From positions 82,305-146,304 of the forward strand of contig CAKPFM010000002.1 of NCBI GenBank assembly GCA_934153945.1: 64,000 nucleotides of DNA, written 5' to 3'. The translations under genes and the position numbers were made by a program. Shown here piece after piece: positions 11,573-18,696 of the stretch. The first letter of the stretch is position 1; each line of letters starts with the position of its first letter. This DNA is from an uncultured Bacilli bacterium (lineage in GTDB: Bacteria; Bacillota_I; Bacilli_A; RF39; UBA660). The notes beneath the pieces were generated by a model that had not been told where the DNA came from, did not search any database, and was given only the letters and a program-made list of their open reading frames with translations.

Positions 11573-12523
11573 ATGTTAATTGAAGAAGTTAAAAACAAAA
11601 AAAGAAATTATTCGGAAGAAAGAGATATTTTAATGAATTTTGCTAAAATATTAAAACCATATGTTAGTTTAAAAAATATTCAAAGTAGATTAGAACAAAA
11701 TGGATTTAATGGAGTATATATTTTAGGTAGTGATATATTTCATACCATCGTTGAAAAGAAAAATACTGCAGGTATATATATACCGGAAGAAAAAATAATT
11801 ATAATTGATAAAGAAAGCTATAGTAAAGACAAAAGTATTGGAATACATGAAATGGGACATGCATTTTTGAACGGTGAAAATAGTAAGGAAATCATAATTG
11901 ACCATAATTCAGTGTTATATGGAAATGGACTCGAAGAAGGTGCTATGGCAATTCTTCAAGACAGTACAAACTTGAAAAATATAGATGAATGCAATAACAA
12001 TATATATCCGTTACATACCACTATATTTCACCAACTAAATACTTTATATAAGTATAGTAATGTAAGAAAATATGAAAATTTGTTAATTCATTTATTTAAT
12101 GAACCAAAATCATTTATTCCATTGATAAAAGATATATATGAAGATATATTTATGAGTAGATTTTCAAAATCTGATAATGAATTAGCAATTAGAAGCGCCT
12201 TTCTTATGATGAGTGGTACTGATGCATTGGTTGAATATAGTGATATTGAATTATATACTTTTTTAAATTACGTTAATTCAATATACTTAAAATTATTTGA
12301 TGACAAGGTCAAAACTGAAGAAAAAAACAATAAATTTTTTATCAATTCAAATTATTTAGAAAGAACAAAGGAAGAAAAATATTTGTTTGCAATATTTGAT
12401 TGTGATAATGCATATTTTAATCGTTTGATTTCATATTTGAATAGCCTGTTGTTAGAAATATCTAGAAGATTGGAAAATTTTGGTAATGATAATGTAAAGA
12501 GCAAAGTTTTATTACCAAGATAG
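11573..12523 (+). CDS. Putative zinc metallopeptidase (HExxH), unassigned family
   Basis: 316 aa. IGIHEMGHAFLNGE contains HEMGH, the zinc-binding HExxH of metallopeptidases, and GLEEGAMAILQD about 40 residues later offers a glutamate as a possible third ligand, the gluzincin pattern. The N-terminal third resembles the ImmA/IrrE peptidase layout, but I cannot align it further. The C-terminal 160 residues are helical with no recognised domain. There is no signal peptide, so it probably acts in the cytoplasm. The start has a good AAGGAG site. It is a single gene, closed by a hairpin at its stop codon. Confidence 0.65.
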   Translation: MLIEEVKNKKRNYSEERDILMNFAKILKPYVSLKNIQSRLEQNGFNGVYILGSDIFHTIVEKKNTAGIYIPEEKIIIIDKESYSKDKSIGIHEMGHAFLNGENSKEIIIDHNSVLYGNGLEEGAMAILQDSTNLKNIDECNNNIYPLHTTIFHQLNTLYKYSNVRKYENLLIHLFNEPKSFIPLIKDIYEDIFMSRFSKSDNELAIRSAFLMMSGTDALVEYSDIELYTFLNYVNSIYLKLFDDKVKTEEKNNKFFINSNYLERTKEEKYLFAIFDCDNAYFNRLISYLNSLLLEISRRLENFGNDNVKSKVLLPR

Positions 12524-12540
12524 TTTAGTACTATCTTTTT
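12519..12540 (+). terminator. Terminator overlapping the metallopeptidase stop
   Basis: GATAGT / ACTATC with a 5-nt loop followed by TTTTT; the TAG stop lies inside the left arm. Confidence 0.75.
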
Positions 12541-12815
12541 ATTTTAAAAAAATGTAATATTATACGAGAATGTGTATGAGTAACAAAAATAGTTGTCAGA
12601 TATGGAAAAATTATAAAAAAATGACTGCAAATATGGGAAAATCAATAATTTTAAGTATTTTGTTAAATTTTTAAATAATTTCCTTTTAATATTTATAAAT
12701 TTTATAGTTTATTTTAAATTGAATCGACTCTAACTATATTTTAAATATTATTTCAAATTTGATATATATAATTAGGGGTTGTAATAATTACACTTATTAA
12801 ATATTTAGGCATATA
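12541..12815. other. AT-rich intergenic stretch
   Basis: Stops occur in all frames. I see no RNA gene or long repeat, only a short palindrome (GTTGTAATAATTACA, near 12779) and two similar ATATGGAAAAAT / ATATGGGAAAAT stretches. Confidence 0.4.
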
Positions 12816-12842
12816 AATAGCACTCTATTTTTGAGTGCTATT
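12816..12842 (-). terminator. Hairpin terminator of the 68-aa gene
   Basis: Ten-base perfect stem AATAGCACTC / GAGTGCTATT with a 7-nt loop. The TAG stop of the minus-strand gene falls in the loop. Confidence 0.65.
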
Positions 12843-13031
12843 TTCTATTTCTTTTGCTTTTTTTCTTAATTCTTCATAATCTATTGAATTTATTTCGCCT
12901 TTTGCAAATTGTTCTTCAGCTTCTTCTACAAGTTTTTTTAACACACCTGTAAAAGGTTCTTCCATTTTTATAACAATTGGTTCATATAATCTATTTTTTT
13001 CTTTTCCTTTTGGGATACCATTAAATTCCAT
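12825..13031 (-). CDS. Small charged protein (68 aa), unknown
   Basis: MEFNGIPKGKEKNRLYEPIV then a helical, Glu/Lys-rich second half (LKKLVEEAEEQFAKGEINSI). A strong ribosome site (GGAGGAATTATA then ATG) marks the start. There is no membrane segment. The amphipathic pattern suggests a small binding or antitoxin-like protein, but no family is recognised and no toxin partner is adjacent. It borders the CRISPR-derived stretch to its right. Confidence 0.6.
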   Translation of the reverse strand: MEFNGIPKGKEKNRLYEPIVIKMEEPFTGVLKKLVEEAEEQFAKGEINSIDYEELRKKAKEIENSTQK

Positions 13032-13499
13032 TATAATTCCTCCATATGGTTAGCTATAAAAAGAATTATTTAATATTTTACATAATTCTTTAATCTATAA
13101 CTTTTATTATTAATTATGATTATTTTTGACCTTGCTTTGAATTGATAATTCTATATTTTTTATGTTTGCATTTGATTTACCTTTACTAGTTAATCATTTC
13201 TATTATATTATCTAATGGATTTTGTGTCAAATTATCATTAACTTTAGTTTTTATTGCACATTGTTTTATCTAAATTATTATGGTAATCTCCTTTTAAGGT
13301 ATAATTGAATTGTATTTCAATTTATTTTTTCTATTTTATATAATGATTTATTTTATGAAATAATATTTTTTATTTGAGATGGTTTTATAGTATTTATAAT
13401 TTAAAATGTTGTTGTTAAAATCTTTTATTTAATATGCTAAATTTTCATATCATAGCAATCAAAATTTTGTTTTTCTTTAATTTTTTGTAGTTTTGTAAT
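13032..13499. other. Decayed AT-rich DNA left of the CRISPR relic
   Basis: No open frame longer than a few dozen codons is present. On the minus strand around 13180-13260 a short coding-like run (TKVNDNLTQNPLDNIIEMIN) ends at stops, which may be a gene remnant. Nothing recognisable as a cas gene remains. Confidence 0.35.
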
Positions 13500-13502
13500 G
13501 TT

Positions 13503-13538
13503 ATTTTAATGATATTTAAGATGACATAGAACTAAAAC
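13503..13538 (-). CRISPR. Single type II CRISPR repeat (minus orientation)
   Basis: Read on the minus strand this 36-mer starts GTTTTAGTTCTATGTCATCT, the typical 5' end of repeats used by Cas9 systems (GTTTTAG...). It pairs with the anti-repeat at 13569-13606: six bases of lower stem, a small bulge, then a 17-bp upper stem, plus further pairing after an internal loop. Only one repeat is present. The 30 nt separating it from the anti-repeat equals the usual type II-A spacer length. Confidence 0.75.
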
Positions 13539-13565
13539 ACATTTTGTGCAGGTTCTCCTGCAAAA

Positions 13566-13663
13566 GTTGCTTTAATACCATTTAAGATGACATAGAGAGT
13601 TAAAATAAAGGCTTAGCCCTAAATGCTCACTTGTGTGTGGCGACTGTATAGCAGTCTTTTTTT
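13566..13663 (+). ncRNA. Orphan Cas9 tracrRNA
   Basis: Modules run in the order known for Streptococcus-type tracrRNAs. The anti-repeat (13569-13606) ends AGAGTTAAAAT. The nexus AAAGGCTTAGCCC follows (GGC-TTA-GCC hairpin, 13610-13618), then a small hairpin CAC-TTGT-GTG, then GACTG-TATAG-CAGTC (13642-13656) with seven Ts as terminator. The string AGTTAAAATAA(A)GGCT is shared with the well-known S. pyogenes tracrRNA. The 5' end is uncertain and no clear promoter is seen. tracrRNA pairs with crRNA repeats and is bound by Cas9. No cas9, cas1, cas2 or csn2 lies in the 64-kb window, so this is either a relic or serves a Cas9 encoded elsewhere. Confidence 0.8.
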
Positions 13664-13673
13664 AATTATATTT

Positions 13674-13716
13674 AAATAAAAAAGCGCAGTACAAACAAAA
13701 GCCTGTACGAGCGCTT
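13674..13716 (-). terminator. GC-rich minus-strand terminator without a visible gene
   Basis: AAGCGC / GCGCTT outer stem and GTACA / TGTAC inner stem around a 10-nt loop. Read on the minus strand it ends in TTTTTT, so it should stop transcription coming from the right. No minus-strand gene lies between here and 13975, which suggests that its gene or CRISPR transcript has been lost. Confidence 0.6.
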
Positions 13717-13974
13717 ATATGCTAATTATATCAGTTATAATTATTTATGTAAACATGATTTTATTTAATAAAATATTTTGTAGAAAAAAGATTTATTTTA
13801 GATTATAAAGAAGTGAGGAATTCAGATATATTAAATATATATAAATGGCTATTTAGTTTTTATGTTTTGTTATTCAAAATCAAACATTAATTATTTAAAA
13901 AAGTTAATGTATAAATTAATAAAATATTTTTAACACATTTAGGTAGCTATCATACAATATTTTAGGTGATATAA

Positions 13975-14268
13975 ATGAATAACTATAAAATTGTAATAGA
14001 TGCTGGACATGGTGGAAGTGATCCGGGATCTAGTGGTAATGGAATTATAGAAAAGGATTTAACTTTAAAAATATCACAGTATATGTATGATTTATTTAAA
14101 GAAAATGGTATACCAGTTACTATGACAAGAACTACTGATGAGACATTGTCTCCAACTGAAAGAGTAAACAGAATTTTAAATGCATATGGTGATGGTAAAA
14201 ATGTAATAGTAATATCTAATCACATAAATGCAGGAGGTGGCGAGTTTACTTACCATTACATAATCTGA
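13975..14268 (+). pseudogene. N-acetylmuramoyl-L-alanine amidase, 5' part (interrupted by the element)
   Basis: Codons 1-87 plus the shared core are the N-terminal part of an Amidase_3 domain: IVIDAGHGGSDPGSSGNG with the zinc-binding His, EKDLTLKISQ, and ISNHINAGGG with a second metal ligand. Native sequence ends at the GGTGGCGA core (14236-14243); the last eight codons (FTYHYII) are element sequence. Deleting the element places GGT GGC GAT GGT GCT GAA in frame with 27127-28053, restoring a 395-aa amidase with four LysM repeats. As it stands the truncated 97-aa product lacks the catalytic glutamate region and the wall-binding part. The gene would be inactive while the element is integrated. 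Confidence 0.9.
14236..14243 (+). repeat. Left attachment-site core
   Basis: GGTGGCGA, the 8 bp shared by the two junctions. To its left is amidase sequence, to its right element sequence. The recombinase crossover dinucleotide must lie within it. Confidence 0.85.
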
Positions 14269-14461
14269 TTGGGTATTAAGATGGCCATATTTAAACAATT
14301 GAGTTAGATAGTATTTTATATAGAAAGATAGTAAATAACATAAAAATAATGCTTATTTAAGGGATAAATGCTATTTTTGCTTTTTAGCTAAAAAAATAGT
14401 AAATTGTTTTGAAAATACTGAAAAAAATGTCGAAATATGATAATATATATTTATAAAGATG

Positions 14462-14503
14462 AGCAGTATTTAATCTTTTTAAGATGGATACTGCTTATTT
14501 TTT
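14462..14503 (+). terminator. Hairpin with T run before the helicase gene (possible attenuator)
   Basis: AGCAGTAT (14462-14469) pairs with ATACTGCT (14488-14495); an inner ATC/GAT pairing lies between, and TATTTTTT follows. It sits about 19 nt before the ATG at 14522. It may insulate the cargo from amidase transcription or act as an attenuator. Confidence 0.55.
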
Positions 14504-14521
14504 AATTAGAGGTGATTTTTT

Positions 14522-17002
14522 ATGATAGATTTAAGCAAATTAACTATTGAAAAAAAAAGTGATATTATTAATCCTTTAGCAATTTTTTCTTCTTTGCCAA
14601 ATAAATCCGAAAAGTATAATGGATACTTGAGAAATGTACAGGGTGAAGTGTTAAATCAATGGTTTGAATTAAGAAATAATAAAGATAATATAATAAAGAT
14701 GAATACTGGTAGTGGAAAAACTACTGTTGCGTTGTTAATATTACAAAGTTGTTTAAATGAGCAAAAAGGAAATGCTATTTATGTTGTTAGAGATAACTTC
14801 TTAATTCAACAAGTTAAATATGAAGCAAAAGATTTGGGAATAAAAATTGTAGAAAATGAACAGGATATTGACTTCTTAAAAAATAAAGCAATATTAGTTA
14901 TTTCAATTCAAAAACTAATTAATGGAAGAACAGTGTTTGATGAAAGAAATCATATTGATAATATTATTATTGATGATGTTCATGCTTGTTTAGATACTAC
15001 AGAACAGCAATTTATTATCAAAATAATGCGTGATAAACATTCTCAATTATATGATGATATTTTTAATTTATTTAAAAAGGAACTTCAGAGACAAAATCAT
15101 ATTAATGCAATTAACATTGAAAGTAAAATAATGGAATCTAACCCTATGCTTGTACCATTCTGGGAAGTAAAGAGTAAATATAAAAAAATATTAGAGTTTA
15201 TTAATAAATATCAATATAATGATATTTATAATGATATTTGCTTTCCGTTTTCTTTTTTGAATGATATTATTCAATACTGCAATATTTCTATAGCATATAA
15301 TGTAATAGAAATTAGTCCAGATTGTTTGCCTATATATAAAGTATCTGCATTTAATAATGCAAAGCGAAGAATATTTATAAGTGCAACTTTAAAAGATGAT
15401 GGTAAACTTATTAATTCATTTAATTTGGATAAGAATAATATTGAGAAAATTATTACTCCATCTCAAACTTTAGATATAGGTAATAGAATGATATTATTTC
15501 CTCAAGCTATTAATCCTCATATTACTGATGATGATTTGAAGCAATATCTAAAAAAAATATCACTTGATAAAAGAATAGTAGTAATTGTACCATCAAATAA
15601 AAGAGCAGAGTATTGGAAAGATGTTGCAGATCACATTTTTAATAAAGAAAATATTAAAGATATAAAGAATTATACTATTGGTCTTGATATATTGGTTAAC
15701 AGATATGATGGTATTGACTTAAAGGGGAAATTATGCTCTTACTTAGTAATAGATGGATTACCAAACGCTAAAAGCTTATTTGAACAAATAACAGAATCGT
15801 TATTGCGCGATACATCAAAATCAAATATAGATAAAATTCAAAAAATTGAGCAAGGCATGGGAAGAGGAATTAGATCTAATCAAGATGATTGTGCAGTTGT
15901 AATTATGGGAAAGCAATTATTAAATATAATATATAATGATAATGCATTAGAGTCATTTAGTTTTTCTACAAGTATACAATATTCATTATCTGAACAAATT
16001 GCAGATCAATTAAAAAACGAACCATTAGAAAGTATAATGAATACTTTTGACCTTTGTTTAAATAAAGACTCAGATTGGATTACAGTTATGAATAAAGCTT
16101 TAAATGATGTTGTTATTTCCAATTCATTAAACTACAAAGAAGAAGATTTGGAATTAAATAAAGCTTTTAATATTGCCTTAAAAGGAAACTATCAAGAATG
16201 CTTTAATATTATTCAAAAATTAGTAAATAATGAGAATACTGAACAAAAAAAAGGATATTTAATGTTTTATTTAGCAAAATATAAATGTTTTATTGATGAA
16301 GTAGAATCTCAAAAAATCTTATTGTCTGCTAAACAATATAATTGGGATTTGGTTTTACCATTGAATGGCTTTGATGTAAAGCAGAGAAAACTAAATAAAA
16401 CAATTCAATCTTCTAAAATTATGAGATTGTATAGAGAAAAATATAAGGAAGATATGCAATTGTATCTATATGCATTTGAAACGCATTTTTCAAATTTGAT
16501 ATTTAGTGAAAACACATATAAAGACTTTGAAAAAGCTATTAATGATGTTGGTGAGCTTTTAGGCTTTGAGGTTTCTATGCCAGATTCCGAATTTGGAGAA
16601 GGACCAGATAATATATGGTATTTAAATGATACAAGTTATATGATTATTGAGTGCAAAAATGAATCTCAAACAGAAACAATTAGTAAGGAATATTGTGGAC
16701 AATTATGTATGTCAGATAATTGGGCTAAGGAAAAATATGGAGAAGACAATACATTTTATCCAATAATAGTACATAAAAGCAATACTTTTAGTAGACTTGC
16801 AAGTCCGAATGATAACTTTAGAATTATTACAGAAGAAAATATAAATAAATTATCTGAAAATATTAGATTGTTTTGTAATGCCATGATAAGTACATCAAGT
16901 ATTAATGAACAATTAATAAATGAATGTTTAGTTAAATATAGACTTGATTATAAAAATATAATAGATAATTATACTGCCCAATTTATAAAAGAAAAAAACT
17001 AG
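14522..17002 (+). CDS. XPD/DinG-like SF2 helicase fused to a PD-(D/E)xK-like nuclease domain
   Basis: 826 aa, first gene of the element, with a strong AGAGGTGA site. Helicase motifs: Walker A MNTGSGKTTVALL (GSGKT about 63-67), DEAD-box-like IIIDDVHACLD (151-154), SAT in RIFISATLKDDG, and motif VI EQGMGRGIRSNQDDCAVVIMG, in the style of the XPD/DinG C-terminal helicase domain. No four-Cys iron-sulphur cluster is seen. Near residues 690-715 GEGPDNIWYL and MIIECKNESQTE give D...ExK, the core of PD-(D/E)xK nucleases or restriction-like folds. It lies directly upstream of a type I restriction operon but behind its own terminator. An anti-phage nuclease-helicase is the likeliest reading; the exact family is not recognised. 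Confidence 0.72.
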   Translation: MIDLSKLTIEKKSDIINPLAIFSSLPNKSEKYNGYLRNVQGEVLNQWFELRNNKDNIIKMNTGSGKTTVALLILQSCLNEQKGNAIYVVRDNFLIQQVKYEAKDLGIKIVENEQDIDFLKNKAILVISIQKLINGRTVFDERNHIDNIIIDDVHACLDTTEQQFIIKIMRDKHSQLYDDIFNLFKKELQRQNHINAINIESKIMESNPMLVPFWEVKSKYKKILEFINKYQYNDIYNDICFPFSFLNDIIQYCNISIAYNVIEISPDCLPIYKVSAFNNAKRRIFISATLKDDGKLINSFNLDKNNIEKIITPSQTLDIGNRMILFPQAINPHITDDDLKQYLKKISLDKRIVVIVPSNKRAEYWKDVADHIFNKENIKDIKNYTIGLDILVNRYDGIDLKGKLCSYLVIDGLPNAKSLFEQITESLLRDTSKSNIDKIQKIEQGMGRGIRSNQDDCAVVIMGKQLLNIIYNDNALESFSFSTSIQYSLSEQIADQLKNEPLESIMNTFDLCLNKDSDWITVMNKALNDVVISNSLNYKEEDLELNKAFNIALKGNYQECFNIIQKLVNNENTEQKKGYLMFYLAKYKCFIDEVESQKILLSAKQYNWDLVLPLNGFDVKQRKLNKTIQSSKIMRLYREKYKEDMQLYLYAFETHFSNLIFSENTYKDFEKAINDVGELLGFEVSMPDSEFGEGPDNIWYLNDTSYMIIECKNESQTETISKEYCGQLCMSDNWAKEKYGEDNTFYPIIVHKSNTFSRLASPNDNFRIITEENINKLSENIRLFCNAMISTSSINEQLINECLVKYRLDYKNIIDNYTAQFIKEKN

Positions 17003-17031
17003 AAGTCTACATTTTATTGACCAGTTCAGTT

Positions 17032-17055
17032 AGAAGATTAATTTCTTCTTTTTTG
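17032..17055 (+). terminator. Terminator between helicase gene and hsd operon
   Basis: AGAAGA / TCTTCT stem with a 6-nt loop and following Ts; it separates the two cargo transcription units. Confidence 0.7.
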
Positions 17056-17086
17056 TTGAAATTAAGCCCTAAAAAGACAAAATTCA

Positions 17087-17095
17087 TGATATAAT
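17087..17095 (+). promoter_or_regulatory. Extended -10 promoter of the hsd operon
   Basis: TGATATAAT, an extended -10 box, 33 nt before the chosen hsdM start. No good -35 is visible. It lies next to an ATG (17101) that has no ribosome site. Confidence 0.55.
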
Positions 17096-17127
17096 TGTAA
17101 ATGAAAGTACTAGGAGTGTGGAAGTTA

Positions 17128-18696
17128 ATGAATAATAAAAAAGAGATTGAAAGAGAAGAATTGCATAAAACTATTTGGAAAATAGCAAATGAATTAAGAG
17201 GTTCAGTAGATGGATGGGATTTTAAACAATATGTATTAGGTCTATTATTTTATAGATTCATTTCAGAAAATATAGAAAATTATGTTAATGAAAATCAAAG
17301 AAAAGCAGGTATTGAAGATTTTAAGTATAGAAATATATCTGATGATGAAGCGTTATTGGGAAAAACACAAATATTAGAAGAAAAAGGATTATTTATTTTA
17401 CCTAGTGAATTATTTTGTAACGTTAGAAAAAATGCTGATAAAAATGAAAATTTAAATGTAGTAATTTCTAATATATTTAATAATATTGAATCATCGGCTA
17501 GAGGAACTGCATCAGAAAATGACGTAAAAGGTTTATTTGATGATTTTACAATAGATAATAAATTAGGTAATACAGTTGATGAAAGAAACGAAAAACTTGT
17601 TAAATTATTAAATGCAATAGGAGAGTTGAATTTCGGAGATTATGAAGAAAATAAGATAGACTTATTTGGAGATGCATATGAATTTTTGATGACAATGTAT
17701 GCATCATCAGCAGGTAAATCAGGTGGGGAATTCTTTACTCCACAAGAAGTTGGAGAATTACTTGCTAAAATAGTAATAATGGATAAAACATCTGTTAATA
17801 AAGTATATGATCCTGCATGTGGTTCAGGTGGATTATTACTTAAATTTGCTAAGATACTTGGAAAAGAAAATGTAAGAGAAGGATTTTTCGGTCAAGAAAT
17901 AAATCTTACAACATACAACTTAGCTAGAATAAATATGTTCTTACATAATATTAATTACAACAACTTTAGTATTGAAAGAGGAGATACATTAATACATCCG
18001 GTACATTGGAACGATGAACCATTTGATGCAATAGTATCTAATCCACCTTATTCAATAAAATGGGCAGGTAAGTCTAATCCACTTTTAATAAATGATGAAC
18101 GATTTGCTCCAGCAGGTGTATTAGCACCAGAATCAAAAGCAGATTTAGCATTTACTATGCATATGTTATCATGGTTATCGCCTAAAGGAACTGCAGCTAT
18201 AGTTGAATTTCCGGGTGTACTTTATAGAGGTGGAGCAGAACAAAAGATTAGAAAGTACATGATTGATAACAATTTTGTTGATACTGTTATTCAACTACCT
18301 TCTGATTTATTCTTTGGTACATCAATAGCAACTTGTATTTTAGTATTAAAGAAAAATAAATCAGATAATAATATATTATTTGTAGATGCTTCTAATGAAT
18401 GTGTTAGAAATACTAATAAAAACAAATTATCAGAAAAAAACATTAATAATATAATTAATTTATTAAAAGAAAGAAAATCAGTAGAAAATAAATCTTATAT
18501 AGCAACTTATGAAGAAATCAAAGATAATGATTATAATATATCAGTTAATTCTTATTTAAAAACAAATACTGAAGATAAAAAAATTGATATAGAAGAAGTA
18601 AATAGAAAGCTTGCTGAAATAGTACCTAGACAACAACAAATTAGAGAAGACTTAGAAAAAATAATTAAAGAACTTGAGGCTGATTATCATGAGTAA
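17128..18696 (+). CDS. hsdM: Type I restriction-modification DNA methyltransferase HsdM
   Basis: 522 aa from ATG 17128, which follows TAGGAG. The ATG at 17101 has no ribosome site and overlaps the promoter. The N-terminal HsdM helical domain (WKIANELRGSVDGWDFKQYVLG) is followed by an N6-adenine methyltransferase domain with motif I YDPACGSGGLLLKF (about residue 228) and motif IV NPPYSIKW (about 304). The C-terminus is a coiled coil for contact with HsdS. It methylates adenine in the host target and is a subunit of the restriction complex. The last 8 nt overlap hsdS. Confidence 0.95.
   Translation: MNNKKEIEREELHKTIWKIANELRGSVDGWDFKQYVLGLLFYRFISENIENYVNENQRKAGIEDFKYRNISDDEALLGKTQILEEKGLFILPSELFCNVRKNADKNENLNVVISNIFNNIESSARGTASENDVKGLFDDFTIDNKLGNTVDERNEKLVKLLNAIGELNFGDYEENKIDLFGDAYEFLMTMYASSAGKSGGEFFTPQEVGELLAKIVIMDKTSVNKVYDPACGSGGLLLKFAKILGKENVREGFFGQEINLTTYNLARINMFLHNINYNNFSIERGDTLIHPVHWNDEPFDAIVSNPPYSIKWAGKSNPLLINDERFAPAGVLAPESKADLAFTMHMLSWLSPKGTAAIVEFPGVLYRGGAEQKIRKYMIDNNFVDTVIQLPSDLFFGTSIATCILVLKKNKSDNNILFVDASNECVRNTNKNKLSEKNINNIINLLKERKSVENKSYIATYEEIKDNDYNISVNSYLKTNTEDKKIDIEEVNRKLAEIVPRQQQIREDLEKIIKELEADYHE

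Noticed and set aside
13180..13260. Minus-strand coding-like run as a cas gene remnant
   Set aside because: About 25 codons with no recognisable Cas motif; too short to assign.
13381..13421. A second CRISPR repeat starting GGTTTTATAGTATTTATAA on the plus strand
   Set aside because: It matches the true repeat only at GTTTTA and scattered AT-rich positions and cannot be told from chance.
13503..13606. A natural single-guide (long-form tracrRNA) formed by the repeat and anti-repeat in one transcript
   Set aside because: On the plus strand both copies are anti-repeat-like and cannot pair with each other; the repeat must come from the minus strand.
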